A stretch of 64,000 nucleotides of DNA from Thermorudis peleae (GCF_000744775.1 NZ_JQMP01000003.1:868001-932000); one strand, 5' to 3'. Shown: positions 29,356-39,059, counted from the stretch's first letter. Notes: a model not told the origin generated them from the letters alone. Program-made: numbers and translations.

Positions 29356-30663
29356 CTATCGCAGCTCTCCGGCAAAGCCCAGCTGGGCTGCCTCCATCGT
29401 GTGCACAATCTTGCTGAGTGGCGGCAGACCCGGTACCGGGAAGTGCTCGACCAGTTCGCGTACTTGCCCACGCACGCGTTCGAGTGTCGCCGTATCATCT
29501 GGGTTACGCAGCACGGTCGCAATGAGCTGTCCAGTGAGGCGCATTTCGTCTGGGCCAAATCCGCGCGTGGTCATCGCCGGTGTGCCGAGGCGAATCCCGC
29601 TTGCCTGAGCCGGTGGCCGTGGGTCATTGGGGATTGCGTTCTTGTTGACCGTGATCCCCACGGCATCAAGCGCCTTCTCTGCCTTGCGCCCGCTGAGGCC
29701 AAGTGGACGCAAATCAACAAGCATTAAGTGATTGTCTGTACCGCCCGAGACGATGCGTAATCCCTCAGCCTGGAGTGTTTCCGCTAAGACGCGAGCGTTC
29801 TCAAGTACCCGGGCGATATAGTCCCGAAAGCTCGGCTGGAGCGCTTCTCCGAAAGCAACAGCTTTGCCTGCGATGATGTGCATGAGTGGGCCACCTTGCG
29901 TGCCAGGGAAGACGCTTTTATCAATTGTTTCGGCATAGTCAGCATCACAGAGGATCATCCCACCACGAGGACCGCGAAGCGTCTTGTGGGTGGTTGTCGT
30001 GACGATCTGAGCGAGGCCAACCGGGCTTGGATGGAGGCCGACTGCAACGATGCCTGCGATGTGCGCGATGTCGGCAAGTAACACAGCCCCGACCTCGTCA
30101 GCAATCTCGCGAAAGCGCGCAAAATCGATCGTGCGCGAATAGGCGCTGTAACCGCAGATGATGAGCTTCGGCTGTACTTCGTGCGCTCGCGCTCGAATAT
30201 GGTCATAGTCAAGTTGCTCAGTCTCAGGGTGGAGGTGATAGAAATGGATCTCGAACCAGCGGCCAGAGAAGTTGACGGGTGCGCCATGGCTGAGATGCCC
30301 ACCCTGTTGCAGACTGAGACTCAGAATCCGGTCTCCCGGGGAGAGCACGGCGAGCATCGCCGCCATATTGGCTTGTGCGCCCGAGTGCGGTTGAACGTTG
30401 ACGTGTGCGGCTCCGAAGAGCTGCTTTGCACGTTCGATTGCGATGGTTTCTACGCGATCAACCCATTCACATCCACCATAATAGCGGCGTCCTGGGTAGC
30501 CTTCGGCATATTTGTTGGTGAGGACGGTTCCGACCGCGGCCATAACCGCTGGGCTGGTGAAGTTCTCAGAGGCGATGAGTTCAATAGTGCCTGCCTGACG
30601 GCACTCTTCACCCGCGATTGCCGCTGCGATCTCAGGATCCCAACTCCAGAGTCGTTCGTCCAT
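29356..30663 (-). CDS. glyA: Serine hydroxymethyltransferase
   Basis: PLP enzyme that converts serine and tetrahydrofolate to glycine and methylene-THF. Seen: [28 protein letters not shown], and the PLP lysine in [17 protein letters not shown] 30663 follows AAGGGG by a good spacing (435 residues); an in-frame GTG-type extension to 30678 is less likely. It leads the minus-strand unit glyA, wecA-like, fmdB. Confidence 0.96.
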   Translation of the reverse strand: MDERLWSWDPEIAAAIAGEECRQAGTIELIASENFTSPAVMAAVGTVLTNKYAEGYPGRRYYGGCEWVDRVETIAIERAKQLFGAAHVNVQPHSGAQANMAAMLAVLSPGDRILSLSLQQGGHLSHGAPVNFSGRWFEIHFYHLHPETEQLDYDHIRARAHEVQPKLIICGYSAYSRTIDFARFREIADEVGAVLLADIAHIAGIVAVGLHPSPVGLAQIVTTTTHKTLRGPRGGMILCDADYAETIDKSVFPGTQGGPLMHIIAGKAVAFGEALQPSFRDYIARVLENARVLAETLQAEGLRIVSGGTDNHLMLVDLRPLGLSGRKAEKALDAVGITVNKNAIPNDPRPPAQASGIRLGTPAMTTRGFGPDEMRLTGQLIATVLRNPDDTATLERVRGQVRELVEHFPVPGLPPLSKIVHTMEAAQLGFAGELR

Positions 30664-30780
30664 GACGTCCCCTTTCACGTCGAAGGCATGCGCCCGTGCC
30701 GATGGCTACCCGCAGCGAGTCTACCATGCCACGACGCTGAACGTACTGTGCTGATAGTCCTGGCTCGCGCTGTCTTCGCT

Positions 30781-32214
30781 TCAGGTTTTTCGGAGGGCTG
30801 AGCGGGTAGGACGGCGTGCTGCCGAGCGAGCTTTCTCCGGCCCTCCCGGCGCGCTCCGCTCACGTTCGCGGAAAACCAACTCGATTGGGGTACCGAAAAA
30901 GCCATATGCGCGCCGGATCGTGTTCTCCAGGTACCGTTTATAGGAGAAATGGACTCCCTCGGCGTTCCGGCAGAAGAAGACGAACGTTGGCGGTTCTGTC
31001 TCAGCCTGCGTCGCGTAGTAGATTTTGACCCATTTGCCCGGCTTGCTCGGCGGGGGATGATGGTGAACGGCCTCTTGTACCAGGCGGTTGAGTTCTGCCG
31101 TCGGAATGCGGCGCGAGCGTTCAGCAGCAACAACAAGGGCGAGGTCGACAACCTGCTCGACGTTCTTGCCGGTAACGGCTGAGACGAAGACGATTGGAGC
31201 CCACGGCATGAACGCGAATGCGTTCTGGGCCGTCTCGCGGTAGGCTTCTTCGGCGCCTTCCATGTGCTCGAAGAGGTCCCACTTGTTGACAGCCACAACA
31301 ATGCCTGCTTTGGCTTCAAGGACCGCCCCGGCAATGTGTTGATCTTGCGCAGTAAATGGCTCGCTTGCATCAACAACCAGAATGGCTACATCAGCCCGTG
31401 CTAATGCCCGTTGCGCCCGGAGTACGCTATAGCGCTCGACGCCACGCTCGATCCGGCCAGGACGGCGGATCCCTGCTGTATCCACTAAGACGATCGGTTG
31501 TCCCTTCCAGGTCAACGGTGTATCCACCGCGTCACGCGTCGTGCCTGGAATCGGCGAGACAATCTGCCGTGGTTGCCCGGTGATCGCATTGAGCAGTGCC
31601 GATTTCCCAACATTGGGGCGACCGACGATCGCGATGTGCGGTGCATCAGTCGTAGCAGAATCCTCACCCGCTGGGACGGCATGAGGCAGCGTAGCGACAA
31701 GCGCCGTCAAGCGTTCGAGCAACTCGCCAATATTCTGCCCGTGTGCCGCTGAAATGATGATCGGTTCGCCGAGTCCAAGCGCGGCAAACTCCATGGCTTC
31801 GAACTGGCGCTGGCGCTTTTCCGCTTTGTTCGCGACCACAAGCACCGGTTTGTTTGCCTTGCGTAGCAGGTCAGCAATCTCCCAGTCGCCCGCGGTGAGT
31901 CCAGCCTGCGCGTCGACAACAAAGAGGATGATATCGGCCTCCTGAAGAGCAAGCTCCGCTTGTTGGCGCGTTGCTTCGGCAATGTCCCGCTGCGAGGCTT
32001 GGGCAATTTCCTCGTCGGAAAGCAGGCCGCCAGTATCAACGAGGGCAAAGCGAGTACGGCCCCATTCAGCCTCGCCATAAATGCGATCGCGCGTGGTTCC
32101 GGGCAAGTCCTCGACAATCGCTCGGCGTTGCCCAAGGATACGATTGAACAGCGTTGATTTGCCGACGTTTGGCCGCCCGACAATTGCAACGAGTGGCAGT
32201 GGTCCTTCGGGCAT
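30781..32214 (-). CDS. der: Ribosome-assembly GTPase Der (EngA)
   Basis: Two tandem GTPase domains needed for 50S assembly. Each has a P-loop GRPNVGKS (near residues 13 and 200), a DTGG or DTAG switch II, and NKxE/NKWD specificity loops (ANKAEK, VNKWDL). The C-terminal KH-like domain follows (WVKIYYATQAETEPPTFVFF). Length 477. The last 25 residues are basic. Confidence 0.96.
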   Translation of the reverse strand: MPEGPLPLVAIVGRPNVGKSTLFNRILGQRRAIVEDLPGTTRDRIYGEAEWGRTRFALVDTGGLLSDEEIAQASQRDIAEATRQQAELALQEADIILFVVDAQAGLTAGDWEIADLLRKANKPVLVVANKAEKRQRQFEAMEFAALGLGEPIIISAAHGQNIGELLERLTALVATLPHAVPAGEDSATTDAPHIAIVGRPNVGKSALLNAITGQPRQIVSPIPGTTRDAVDTPLTWKGQPIVLVDTAGIRRPGRIERGVERYSVLRAQRALARADVAILVVDASEPFTAQDQHIAGAVLEAKAGIVVAVNKWDLFEHMEGAEEAYRETAQNAFAFMPWAPIVFVSAVTGKNVEQVVDLALVVAAERSRRIPTAELNRLVQEAVHHHPPPSKPGKWVKIYYATQAETEPPTFVFFCRNAEGVHFSYKRYLENTIRRAYGFFGTPIELVFRERERSAPGGPEKARSAARRPTRSALRKT

Positions 32215-32330
32215 CGTCTTTCCCTCCGTCGCTGGTATGCCGGTTGCGGCACACCTAACCGTGTGAGTATGCCACGTCGTCGCGTGCGCTCGCCGCTTTG
32301 CCTGAGTTTGCTATACTTCATATCAGACTT

Positions 32331-32367
32331 GACGGGGCGCAGCGAGAACCGGCGCGAGCGCCCCGTC
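32331..32367 (+). promoter_or_regulatory. GC-rich hairpin in the dnaJ leader
   Basis: GACGGGGCGC (32331-32340) pairs perfectly with GCGCCCCGTC (32358-32367) across a 17-base loop. It lies after a TATACT -10-like element (32312-32317) and 33 bases before the dnaJ ATG. It does not match the CIRCE operator. It may stabilise the mRNA or act as an attenuator. Confidence 0.4.
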
Positions 32368-32399
32368 CTGCCCAGCGCGGGACGGGCCGGAGGAGGCAG

Positions 32400-33551
32400 A
32401 TGACGACGACTCGGGATTACTACGAGATCCTCGGCGTCAGTCGGACAGCAACAACGGAAGAAATCCGGCGCGCTTACCGGCGCCTCGCTCGTCAGTACCA
32501 CCCTGATGTCAACAAAAGCCCAGACGCTGAAGAAAAATTTAAGGAGATTAACGAGGCCTACGAGGTCCTCAGTGATCCGGAGCGGCGCGCCGCCTATGAT
32601 CGTTTCGGCCATGCTGGCGTCCAGGCCGGGGCGACAGCCGGCACTGGCGGATTTAGCGAGGGGTTCGCTGATCCCTTCGGCTTCGGGTCGGTCTTCACGG
32701 ATATCTTCGAAACCTTTTTTGGTGGGGCAACCGCCAGTGCAACGCAGCGCCGGGCCAGTCGCGGCGCTGACCTTGAGGTAACGGTTGAACTTAGCTTCGA
32801 GGAAGCCATTTTCGGTACGGAGAAAGCGATCGAGATTGAGCGCTTGGAAACCTGCCCTGATTGCCATGGTACCCGCGTTCGCGGTGGTGGCCAGCCGGCG
32901 ACGTGTCCGGTCTGTGGGGGCACTGGCCAGGTGCGCCGCTATCAAATGAGTATCCTTGGGCAAATGGTCACGGTCACTACGTGCAGTCACTGCGGTGGCG
33001 AAGGCCGTGTGGTAACTGACCCGTGTCCGCGCTGCCGTGGACGCGGCCGTGTCCTGCGCCGCCGTACCGTCACCGTCTCGATTCCGCCTGGTGTCGAGGA
33101 TGGCACGACACTCCGCATCAGTGGCGAGGGCGAGCACGGTTTCGGCGGTGGCACGCCTGGCAGCCTCTATGTCACGATCCGGGTCCGGCCGCATGAACTG
33201 TTTACGCGCAAGGGCACAACGCTCTACCTTGACCTCCCGATCAACGTCGCCCAGGCAGCGCTTGGCGCCGAGGTGGATGTGCCAACTGTTGATGGCCCAG
33301 TGCGTCTTACGATTCCGCCGGGGACACAGTCCGGCCAGCAGTTCCGCATTCGTGGCAAGGGCGCGCCGGATCTGCGCACCGGTGCTCGTGGCGACCAGGT
33401 TGTGACCGTCTGGGTTGTCGTGCCGACTGAACTCACGCCACGCCAACGCCAGCTCTTTGAGGAGCTTGCCGAAACGCTTGAGCGCCCCGATGTGCATGAA
33501 ACGCGCCGCCGCGGCTTCTTCGAGAAGCTCCGCGAAGTGCTTGGCGTCTAA
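32400..33551 (+). CDS. dnaJ: Chaperone protein DnaJ
   Basis: Hsp40 co-chaperone that stimulates DnaK. The J domain (residues 5-70) carries HPD; a Gly/Phe-rich linker follows; four CxxCxGxG-type zinc repeats lie in the middle (CPDCHG, CPVCGG, CSHCGG, CPRCRG); then the substrate-binding C-terminal domains. 383 residues, full length. ATG 32400 follows GGAGGAGG. No dnaK or grpE is adjacent. Confidence 0.96.
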   Translation: MTTTRDYYEILGVSRTATTEEIRRAYRRLARQYHPDVNKSPDAEEKFKEINEAYEVLSDPERRAAYDRFGHAGVQAGATAGTGGFSEGFADPFGFGSVFTDIFETFFGGATASATQRRASRGADLEVTVELSFEEAIFGTEKAIEIERLETCPDCHGTRVRGGGQPATCPVCGGTGQVRRYQMSILGQMVTVTTCSHCGGEGRVVTDPCPRCRGRGRVLRRRTVTVSIPPGVEDGTTLRISGEGEHGFGGGTPGSLYVTIRVRPHELFTRKGTTLYLDLPINVAQAALGAEVDVPTVDGPVRLTIPPGTQSGQQFRIRGKGAPDLRTGARGDQVVTVWVVVPTELTPRQRQLFEELAETLERPDVHETRRRGFFEKLREVLGV

Positions 33552-33634
33552 CATTCCCTTACGTGCTGGCATGCTCCTGCCGATCCCTTGGAAGAGGAGA
33601 TTGAAGCAACACGGAGCGAGGGAAGCGAGATCGT

Positions 33635-35251
33635 ATGGCAAGCGTGCCGGCACGCATCACCAGGCGACAAGGGGCCGCAAACTGGCTCGCCGCGAGCCCA
33701 TGGGCGCTCAAAGTTACCGCGCTCGTTGTCTTCACCGTCGTCACGCGCCTGCCGTTTCTCCCTAGGTATCCGTTCAACGGTGACACTGTCAACTACATGC
33801 TGGCGCTCCAGCACTTTGACCTGGCGAATGCGCAGCCACACCCGCCAGGCAATCCCCTCTACGTGCTCCTCGGCAAGGGCGTGCACGTCGTTGTCTCTGA
33901 TCCAAATGCCGCGCTGGTCTGGCTGAGCATCGGACTCGCTGCGGTCGCGGTCGCGCTGACGGCCTGGCTTGGCCGGTTGCTCTGGGATGAAGCAACCGGG
34001 CTCTGGGGCAGCCTGCTGCTCGCGGTCAACCCGCTCTTCTGGCTCTATAGCGCAGTTGGCTTGCCCTATACGGCGGAGGCAGTCGCGGGGTTGCTGGTGG
34101 GACTTGCCACGCTCGCTTGCTGGCGCTGGCCAGGACGGCGCAATGCTGTCGCACTCGGCGCAGCGGCAGCAGTTGCTGCGGGGCTCCGCCCAACAATCTT
34201 GGTCTTGCTCTGGCCGCTGCTCCTCTTGGGGCTCATTGGACTGCGCTGGCGGGATCGGCTGCGTGCGCTCGGGGTGGGCTTTGCGCTCAGCCTGCTGTGG
34301 GCAGTCCCACTGGTATGGCTGAGTGGCGGCCTGCTGCGCTACTGGAGCCTGCTGCATAGCATAACGGAGAGTTTCGCTGTGCGGACGACGGTCCTCAATG
34401 GACCGAGCCGGGCATGGCTGAACAACCTCGGCCAGCTTGGCGCGGCGCTGCTGGTTGGCCTTGGCGTGCCGGCTGTTGCCTTCGGCTACGTCTGGTTACG
34501 CGTCCGGCGCCGGCCGGCCCTTAGCCGTTTCCTGCGCTGGTATCTTGCGCTCTGGATCGTCCTGCCGCTCAGCTTCTTCGCCCTTATCCACTTTGGGCAG
34601 TGGGGATACCTGCTGCTTATTCTCCCCGTTGCGTCGCTTGCCCTGTACGCGCTGACCGCTCCAGCCCTCGGAACGACGCGTCGTGTGCAAGGGGCAACGG
34701 CTGGCTTGATGGCCAGTGTCCTCACCGTCGTGGCGTTCTTCCTTCTCCGTGTCGGCATTTGGGAGCATGACCGGTACTGGGATGCCATGCTGGCAGCGCT
34801 CCAGCAGTTTCCAGCTGATCAGACGGTCGTCTTAACACCAGATGGCAAAGCGCCACTCCGCGTACTCAACTGGCTCGCACCGCAGGAGCTTGTTCTTGGC
34901 ATTGTCCAGAATGACGATGGGCAGATTGAAGGGTTTGGGAGTGGAGCGGTCGGCCGTCAGCTCTATCGCCTGGTGATCGATCCGTCGCTGTCCGCTCAGG
35001 CTCGCCTTGTACCATACGCGAGGACGCCGCGGCAACGGCAGATGCCACAAAACTTCTGCCCGCGTGTTTCCCTCGTCGTCGTCCACGACCCAGCGTTGCA
35101 GGCCTGGGTTCGCGACGCGCCAGCCTGGAATACCCTGCAGCTTCCTGGCAGCGAGCCTCTCATCTGGCGCAGCGTGCCTTCCCAGGCCTGCCTGCAGATC
35201 CGTGATCATCGCCTTCAGGTCGTGCCCGAAGCGGCTGCTGACGAACGCTAG
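33635..35251 (+). CDS. Membrane glycosyltransferase-like protein (PMT/DUF2723 type)
   Basis: 538 residues with about eleven hydrophobic segments and a soluble C-terminal domain of about 150 residues. Near the N terminus an acidic motif (FNGDTVNYMLAL) is followed by HPPGNPLY, the pattern of dolichyl/polyprenyl-phosphate-dependent sugar transferases. Donor and acceptor unknown. Its TAG stop shares CTAG with the stop of the opposing small pilin gene. Confidence 0.7.
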   Translation: MASVPARITRRQGAANWLAASPWALKVTALVVFTVVTRLPFLPRYPFNGDTVNYMLALQHFDLANAQPHPPGNPLYVLLGKGVHVVVSDPNAALVWLSIGLAAVAVALTAWLGRLLWDEATGLWGSLLLAVNPLFWLYSAVGLPYTAEAVAGLLVGLATLACWRWPGRRNAVALGAAAAVAAGLRPTILVLLWPLLLLGLIGLRWRDRLRALGVGFALSLLWAVPLVWLSGGLLRYWSLLHSITESFAVRTTVLNGPSRAWLNNLGQLGAALLVGLGVPAVAFGYVWLRVRRRPALSRFLRWYLALWIVLPLSFFALIHFGQWGYLLLILPVASLALYALTAPALGTTRRVQGATAGLMASVLTVVAFFLLRVGIWEHDRYWDAMLAALQQFPADQTVVLTPDGKAPLRVLNWLAPQELVLGIVQNDDGQIEGFGSGAVGRQLYRLVIDPSLSAQARLVPYARTPRQRQMPQNFCPRVSLVVVHDPALQAWVRDAPAWNTLQLPGSEPLIWRSVPSQACLQIRDHRLQVVPEAAADER

Positions 35252-35418
35252 CTGCCAGGCCATTGCGCGAGGACGCGCTGATATAGGGCATTGACGGCGT
35301 TTCCAAAGGCGCTCAGCGCGACGACAACGGTTAGGGCTACGCCAAGCAAAATCAGCGCATACTCAAGCACGGCCTGGCCAGCTGTCGCAAATGGCCATGT
35401 CGTGCCGTTCTCCCACAT
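35248..35418 (-). CDS. Small Flp-type pilin (56 residues)
   Basis: Below 60 residues and easily missed. Translating the minus strand from ATG 35418 gives a short polar start, then AGQAVLEYALILLGVAL and a hydrophobic segment ending in a short tail. GQ.. EYALIL matches the processing region of type IVb Flp pilins, with the Glu at position 5 of the mature protein if cut after Gly14. It follows the main flp gene beyond a hairpin and may be a minor pilin. Confidence 0.7.
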   Translation of the reverse strand: MWENGTTWPFATAGQAVLEYALILLGVALTVVVALSAFGNAVNALYQRVLAQWPGS

Positions 35419-35524
35419 TGCATGTCATCCTCATCCATGTGCCAGTACCGTGATGCTATTTGCTGCAACACCGAGCTCAGGATTACTGGTGTTGCCTCGA
35501 TCCCAGGTGCTGCTGCGAGTGTCA

Positions 35525-35563
35525 CGAGGCCACACGAGAAGAGTATTTCCCCGTGTGGCCTCG
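35525..35563 (-). terminator. Hairpin after flp
   Basis: CGAGGCCACACG (35525-35536) pairs perfectly with CGTGTGGCCTCG (35552-35563). It lies 31-69 bases past the flp stop and before the small second pilin gene, so it may let only part of the transcript continue. Confidence 0.65.
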
Positions 35564-35593
35564 GGCATCTGCACATTCTGCTCAGTCGAGAAG

Positions 35594-35779
35594 TTATGAT
35601 GGCAGCGAGTTATTAATCTTGTTAAACACTCCTTGAACCTTGGTGCCAAGGGTGATGAGCGCCGCGATGGCCACAATAGCCACGAGCGCGAGGATCAGAG
35701 CATACTCGACCAGCCCCTGGCCTTCGAATACGTCCTCAGGGACATACAGTCCATAGAGTGCCTTGAGATAGTCCAGCAT
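35594..35779 (-). CDS. flp: Flp-type pilin (type IVb)
   Basis: 61 residues from ATG 35779, preceded by a very strong GGGGGGAA site. Sequence: short leader region MLDYLKALYGLYVPEDVFEG, then QGLVEYALILALVAIVAI, the Flp signature with cleavage after Gly20 and Glu at mature position 5, and a short C-terminal part. Flp pili mediate tight adherence. None of the tad assembly genes (prepilin peptidase, ATPase, TadB/C) is in the window. Confidence 0.85.
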   Translation of the reverse strand: MLDYLKALYGLYVPEDVFEGQGLVEYALILALVAIVAIAALITLGTKVQGVFNKINNSLPS

Positions 35780-36091
35780 TGTTCCCCCCTTTGCCATAAT
35801 GGCAGCTGCCCAGATGGAATGAGCAGCAAACAGTCCAGACGACAAGCGTGTTCACTTCCCGATCGGCTCCCCGATGCTCTGCCGTTTCGTCACCCCCTTC
35901 CTTCCCTCTACTGACGCGGATGGGGTAGCCGGGTCGGCCTCGTGAACTGGCTTCACTTTCTAGTGTCGTGAGGAAACGCCAACCTGACTAGGGGCCAGTT
36001 GTCCCTATAGTGAGCGGTACTTTTTGCCCTATACGAACGCGTGGACCAGATCGACTCAGGCCACCGTCTATCACGCGCCTGCTGACTCGGG
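35780..36091 (-). promoter_or_regulatory. Upstream region of flp with CCCTATA direct repeats
   Basis: 312 bases without a gene between the sensor-like gene and flp. The heptamer CCCTATA occurs at 36003-36009 and 36027-36033 (24 bases apart, same orientation; read TATAGGG on the coding strand). GCCATAATGGC near 35793 is a small palindrome. No clear -35 was identified. Confidence 0.4.
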
Positions 36092-37174
36092 CTAGGCCAG
36101 CGGAACCAGTAACCGGAACCGTGTCTGTTCGTCCTGCTGTGACTCTTCACTGAAGCTTGCGCCGAGCCGTTCAAGTCGTTCGGTGACGACGCTCCCGGGC
36201 GATTGCCACTTCGCGATGGCCTGGCGCACGGCCTCGCCTGGTGCCTGGACGTCGAGGATCGCGACGGCCTGGGCTGGCTCATACTGGAGGGAGAGGGTCA
36301 GCCCCTTCAGGCTACGGGTCGCTGCAAGTACGCCGGTGAGTTCCTGGAGCAGGCGGTAGAGCGCAAGCTGGATTGCTGGTGTGAGCGGGGTATCGTGCTC
36401 TGGTCCCGTCAGTTCAACGGTAAAGCCGTACAGCCGTGCAAGTTCGCCGAGGTAACGCTTCAGCGTTTGGGTCAGGCCAAGTTCCTCGAGCACTGGTGGG
36501 CGCAGCTCGTAGAGCAAGCGGCGCGTGTCGAGCAACGCTCGGGCAATGGTCTCGCGTAAGCGCTCGAGGGCCTGTGGCACATCGTCAGGCTGGCGGGCCA
36601 GCAGCTGCTCGCAGAGTTCGACATCAAGCAACACAGTACTGAGGGCTTGGGCTGGACCATCGATAATCTGCCGTGCGACGCGCCGGCGCTCCGCTTCTTC
36701 AGCGAGGATCATCTCATCCAGACTGAGAGTATGCGTTGCATCGCCGAGGAGCCGTGTGCGTCGTTCGGCGGCCCGCACTTGTTCCTCAAAGTAGGCAAGG
36801 ACTTGCTCTGCCAGTTCGAGGAAGCGCCGGAGCCGCTCTTGCTCGCGTTCCAGAGCGTCGTACCGCTCCTGGAGTTGTTCGGCCTGGTTGCGCATCATGA
36901 ACAAGCGGATCGTCACTTCATGGGCCTGGCGAAAGGCGTCACGGATTTCGCTACGCGAATACGCTTCGAGGTTCGCTTCAATCTCCCGAAGGCGCGCACT
37001 TGCTTGCAACTCGCGCTGATTCAGCCGCTCAGCCTCACTGGCTGACTGGTCGAGCAGTAAGCTGATTTCCTGGAGTGAGCGGCTCATCTGCGCGAGTTCA
37101 CTCCGAATCGTCGCAATGATCTCGCGCAGTCGATCAGCCAGCTCGTAGATCGTTGAACTGCTCCGTGTCATCAT
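36092..37174 (-). CDS. DegS-like sensor protein lacking the phospho-acceptor histidine (probable pseudokinase)
   Basis: 360 residues: a long coiled coil (about 10-140), then a HisKA_3-like segment reading ERRRVARQIIDGPAQAL. DegS-type kinases have RE-I-H-D-G-P-A-Q here; the His is Ile171, codon ATC at 36664-36662. Downstream, LALYRLLQELTGVLA matches the start of the ATPase domain but lacks the N-box asparagine, and no DxGxG motif follows. So neither autophosphorylation nor ATP binding looks possible. No transmembrane segment or response regulator is seen. The ATG overlaps the upstream glycosyltransferase stop (TGATG). Confidence 0.8.
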   Translation of the reverse strand: MMTRSSSTIYELADRLREIIATIRSELAQMSRSLQEISLLLDQSASEAERLNQRELQASARLREIEANLEAYSRSEIRDAFRQAHEVTIRLFMMRNQAEQLQERYDALEREQERLRRFLELAEQVLAYFEEQVRAAERRTRLLGDATHTLSLDEMILAEEAERRRVARQIIDGPAQALSTVLLDVELCEQLLARQPDDVPQALERLRETIARALLDTRRLLYELRPPVLEELGLTQTLKRYLGELARLYGFTVELTGPEHDTPLTPAIQLALYRLLQELTGVLAATRSLKGLTLSLQYEPAQAVAILDVQAPGEAVRQAIAKWQSPGSVVTERLERLGASFSEESQQDEQTRFRLLVPLA

Positions 37175-38823
37175 CAACTCCTTTCTCGTTCTGTGGCGGC
37201 GCGTGCTTGTGCGTGATCGGGCAGGCGCTCAAAGATCGTGACAGCCGTATTATCGAAGATGACGCGGTACTGTGGGTCATGCTGCAATGCGTGTCGGAGG
37301 GCGGCGCAGCAGTCGCTCTGGGGATCAGGAAGCTGGGCATAAACGCCACTGATGTTTACGCGCAGTGCCGGTCGCTTGACAATATAGACATACGCGAACG
37401 AGCGATGATACTGCGCAGCCCAGTGTTCGAGGCATGTACCATCGTCAGCGTTGCATGCCTGAAGCACGGTTGCTGCGTCGATATGCTGCCAGAAGGTTGG
37501 AAACCATTCGGTTCCTTGAACGGTGTTTAGACTTATTCGTCCAGTGAGTGCCGGAAGCCATTCGCGTGATCGATCAAGGGCAGCGTCATCTTCTGTCATG
37601 ACGAGGAATGAGGCACCCGGTGGGGTGTGGCTCGCGATCCACTCCATGGCAAGGCGCTCTTGTGCGGAAAGTGGTTGCGTCAGGAGCTGAATCGCCAGCG
37701 TATTGCTAAGGATGAGGTAGAAGCCAGCATACGCGCCAAGCCCAAGGTACAGCACGTTTCGCCATCGCTCCGCAGGCAGGGCACGCTGCAGGAATGGATG
37801 AAGCACCTCGGACAGGGCGATACTGGCAAGCAAGGCAATGGGCACGCTGGCGAGGGTCAGCGCTTTCCGCGAGTCGCCGAGAAAGATCAGGACAAGCCAT
37901 GCTGGGAGAAGCCAGCGCCGGCGGTACAGGCAAACGGCAAGCCCGACCATGCTCAATGCCCGAATGCCGGGGAAACTGAGCTCCTGCGAAATATTGAGGA
38001 AAAGGAGGTTGACAAGACCAACCCATGGCGGTTGCCCTGCCCCGAGTGCTGCGCGGAACGGAGCCAGGCCGTGCTGAGCGAGCACCGTGGCCCACCACGG
38101 CGCTGACAAGGCCAGCACGCCGACGGCAACCAGCAGGGAATCGCGTACTCCCTGGCGGTTGCGCCCATACGCAAGGAAGAAGAGCAGCGCGCTAAGTGCG
38201 ACAAAGAGTGCCGTCTCGAGATGGGAGAGTACGGCGAGGCTGGCAAACAGGCTGCTGAGCGCGACACGTCGCCAGCCTCCCTCGCGGTAAAGCATGAAGA
38301 TCTGCTCGATTGCGAGCACCGCGAAGAAGAAGCCTGGAGATCGCGTCAATCCGCCGCCGACGATCTCCCAGCCGTAGGAACGAGCGAATACCGCGAAGCA
38401 CCCTGTTGCCAGCACCGCTGGAAGACCTGGCCCAAGGATCGTGCGGGCAAGTCGATAGAATGCCACGATGGTCAGCACGCTGAAGATTGGCGGAAGGAGA
38501 CGGACGGCGTCGAGCAGCGAGAGTGGCGTCATGCGGTCGACCAGCGCAGCCAGGTAGAAGCCAAGCGGTGGGTAGGCAAATGGGATGCCTGCGCCGTTGT
38601 ACGTCGTATATGCTGGCAGGCGGAAGCCATTCCGCTCTAGGTCGCGTGCCATGACGTAGAACATGCCGCCGTCGCCAAGCGGAAAGTCAGCCCGCAGGAC
38701 TGGTAACAGTCGCAGGACGGCGCCGACGAAGAACACGGCGGCGAGCAATGCTCGTTCGCCGCTCAGGCTTCTTCGTGCCGGAAGTGACGTCGGGGGAGAG
38801 ATTTCAGCCGCTGGTGTAACCAC
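37174..38823 (-). CDS. Polytopic membrane protein, glycosyltransferase-like (paralogue of 50274-51962)
   Basis: About eleven hydrophobic segments and a soluble C-terminal domain. Motifs FPLGDGGMFYVMARDLE and FAYPPLGFYLAAL resemble ArnT/PMT-type sugar transferases that use lipid-linked donors. It aligns along its length with the protein at 50274. I prefer GTG 38823, preceded by GAGGG and giving MVTP as in the paralogue; GTG 38886 adds 21 residues. Coupled by TGATG to the pseudokinase, so both are made together. Confidence 0.7.
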   Translation of the reverse strand: MVTPAAEISPPTSLPARRSLSGERALLAAVFFVGAVLRLLPVLRADFPLGDGGMFYVMARDLERNGFRLPAYTTYNGAGIPFAYPPLGFYLAALVDRMTPLSLLDAVRLLPPIFSVLTIVAFYRLARTILGPGLPAVLATGCFAVFARSYGWEIVGGGLTRSPGFFFAVLAIEQIFMLYREGGWRRVALSSLFASLAVLSHLETALFVALSALLFFLAYGRNRQGVRDSLLVAVGVLALSAPWWATVLAQHGLAPFRAALGAGQPPWVGLVNLLFLNISQELSFPGIRALSMVGLAVCLYRRRWLLPAWLVLIFLGDSRKALTLASVPIALLASIALSEVLHPFLQRALPAERWRNVLYLGLGAYAGFYLILSNTLAIQLLTQPLSAQERLAMEWIASHTPPGASFLVMTEDDAALDRSREWLPALTGRISLNTVQGTEWFPTFWQHIDAATVLQACNADDGTCLEHWAAQYHRSFAYVYIVKRPALRVNISGVYAQLPDPQSDCCAALRHALQHDPQYRVIFDNTAVTIFERLPDHAQARAATERERS

Positions 38824-39010
38824 GGGCGCCCTCGCTTCGCACAGATCGATCCGCCTGTACGCTCGCAGTCTAGCCAACGCCTGCACTGGAACGGCATGGG
38901 ACAGACGTACTTGTTTGTGCGTGACTGTCGTCGTTGCTCGGAGCCGGTAGCATGGTATGCCGTTCGCGTTGAACCAGCTGGTGAGGGGGTAACTGCCGCA
39001 CAGCCGTGGC

Positions 39011-39040
39011 TTGACAACACGGTGTCAGCTTGGCTACGCT
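39011..39040 (+). promoter_or_regulatory. tRNA-Gln promoter
   Basis: TTGACA (39011-39016), 18-base spacer, TACGCT (39035-39040), ending 20 bases before the tRNA. Confidence 0.55.
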
Positions 39041-39059
39041 TATGCGGGTGACACGACGA

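Noticed and set aside
32215-32399. CIRCE heat-shock operator before dnaJ
   Set aside because: The inverted repeat present does not resemble TTAGCACTC-N9-GAGTGCTAA.
31707-33653. 648-codon minus-strand frame
   Set aside because: It lies across der in a different frame and antisense to dnaJ; no domain, odd composition.
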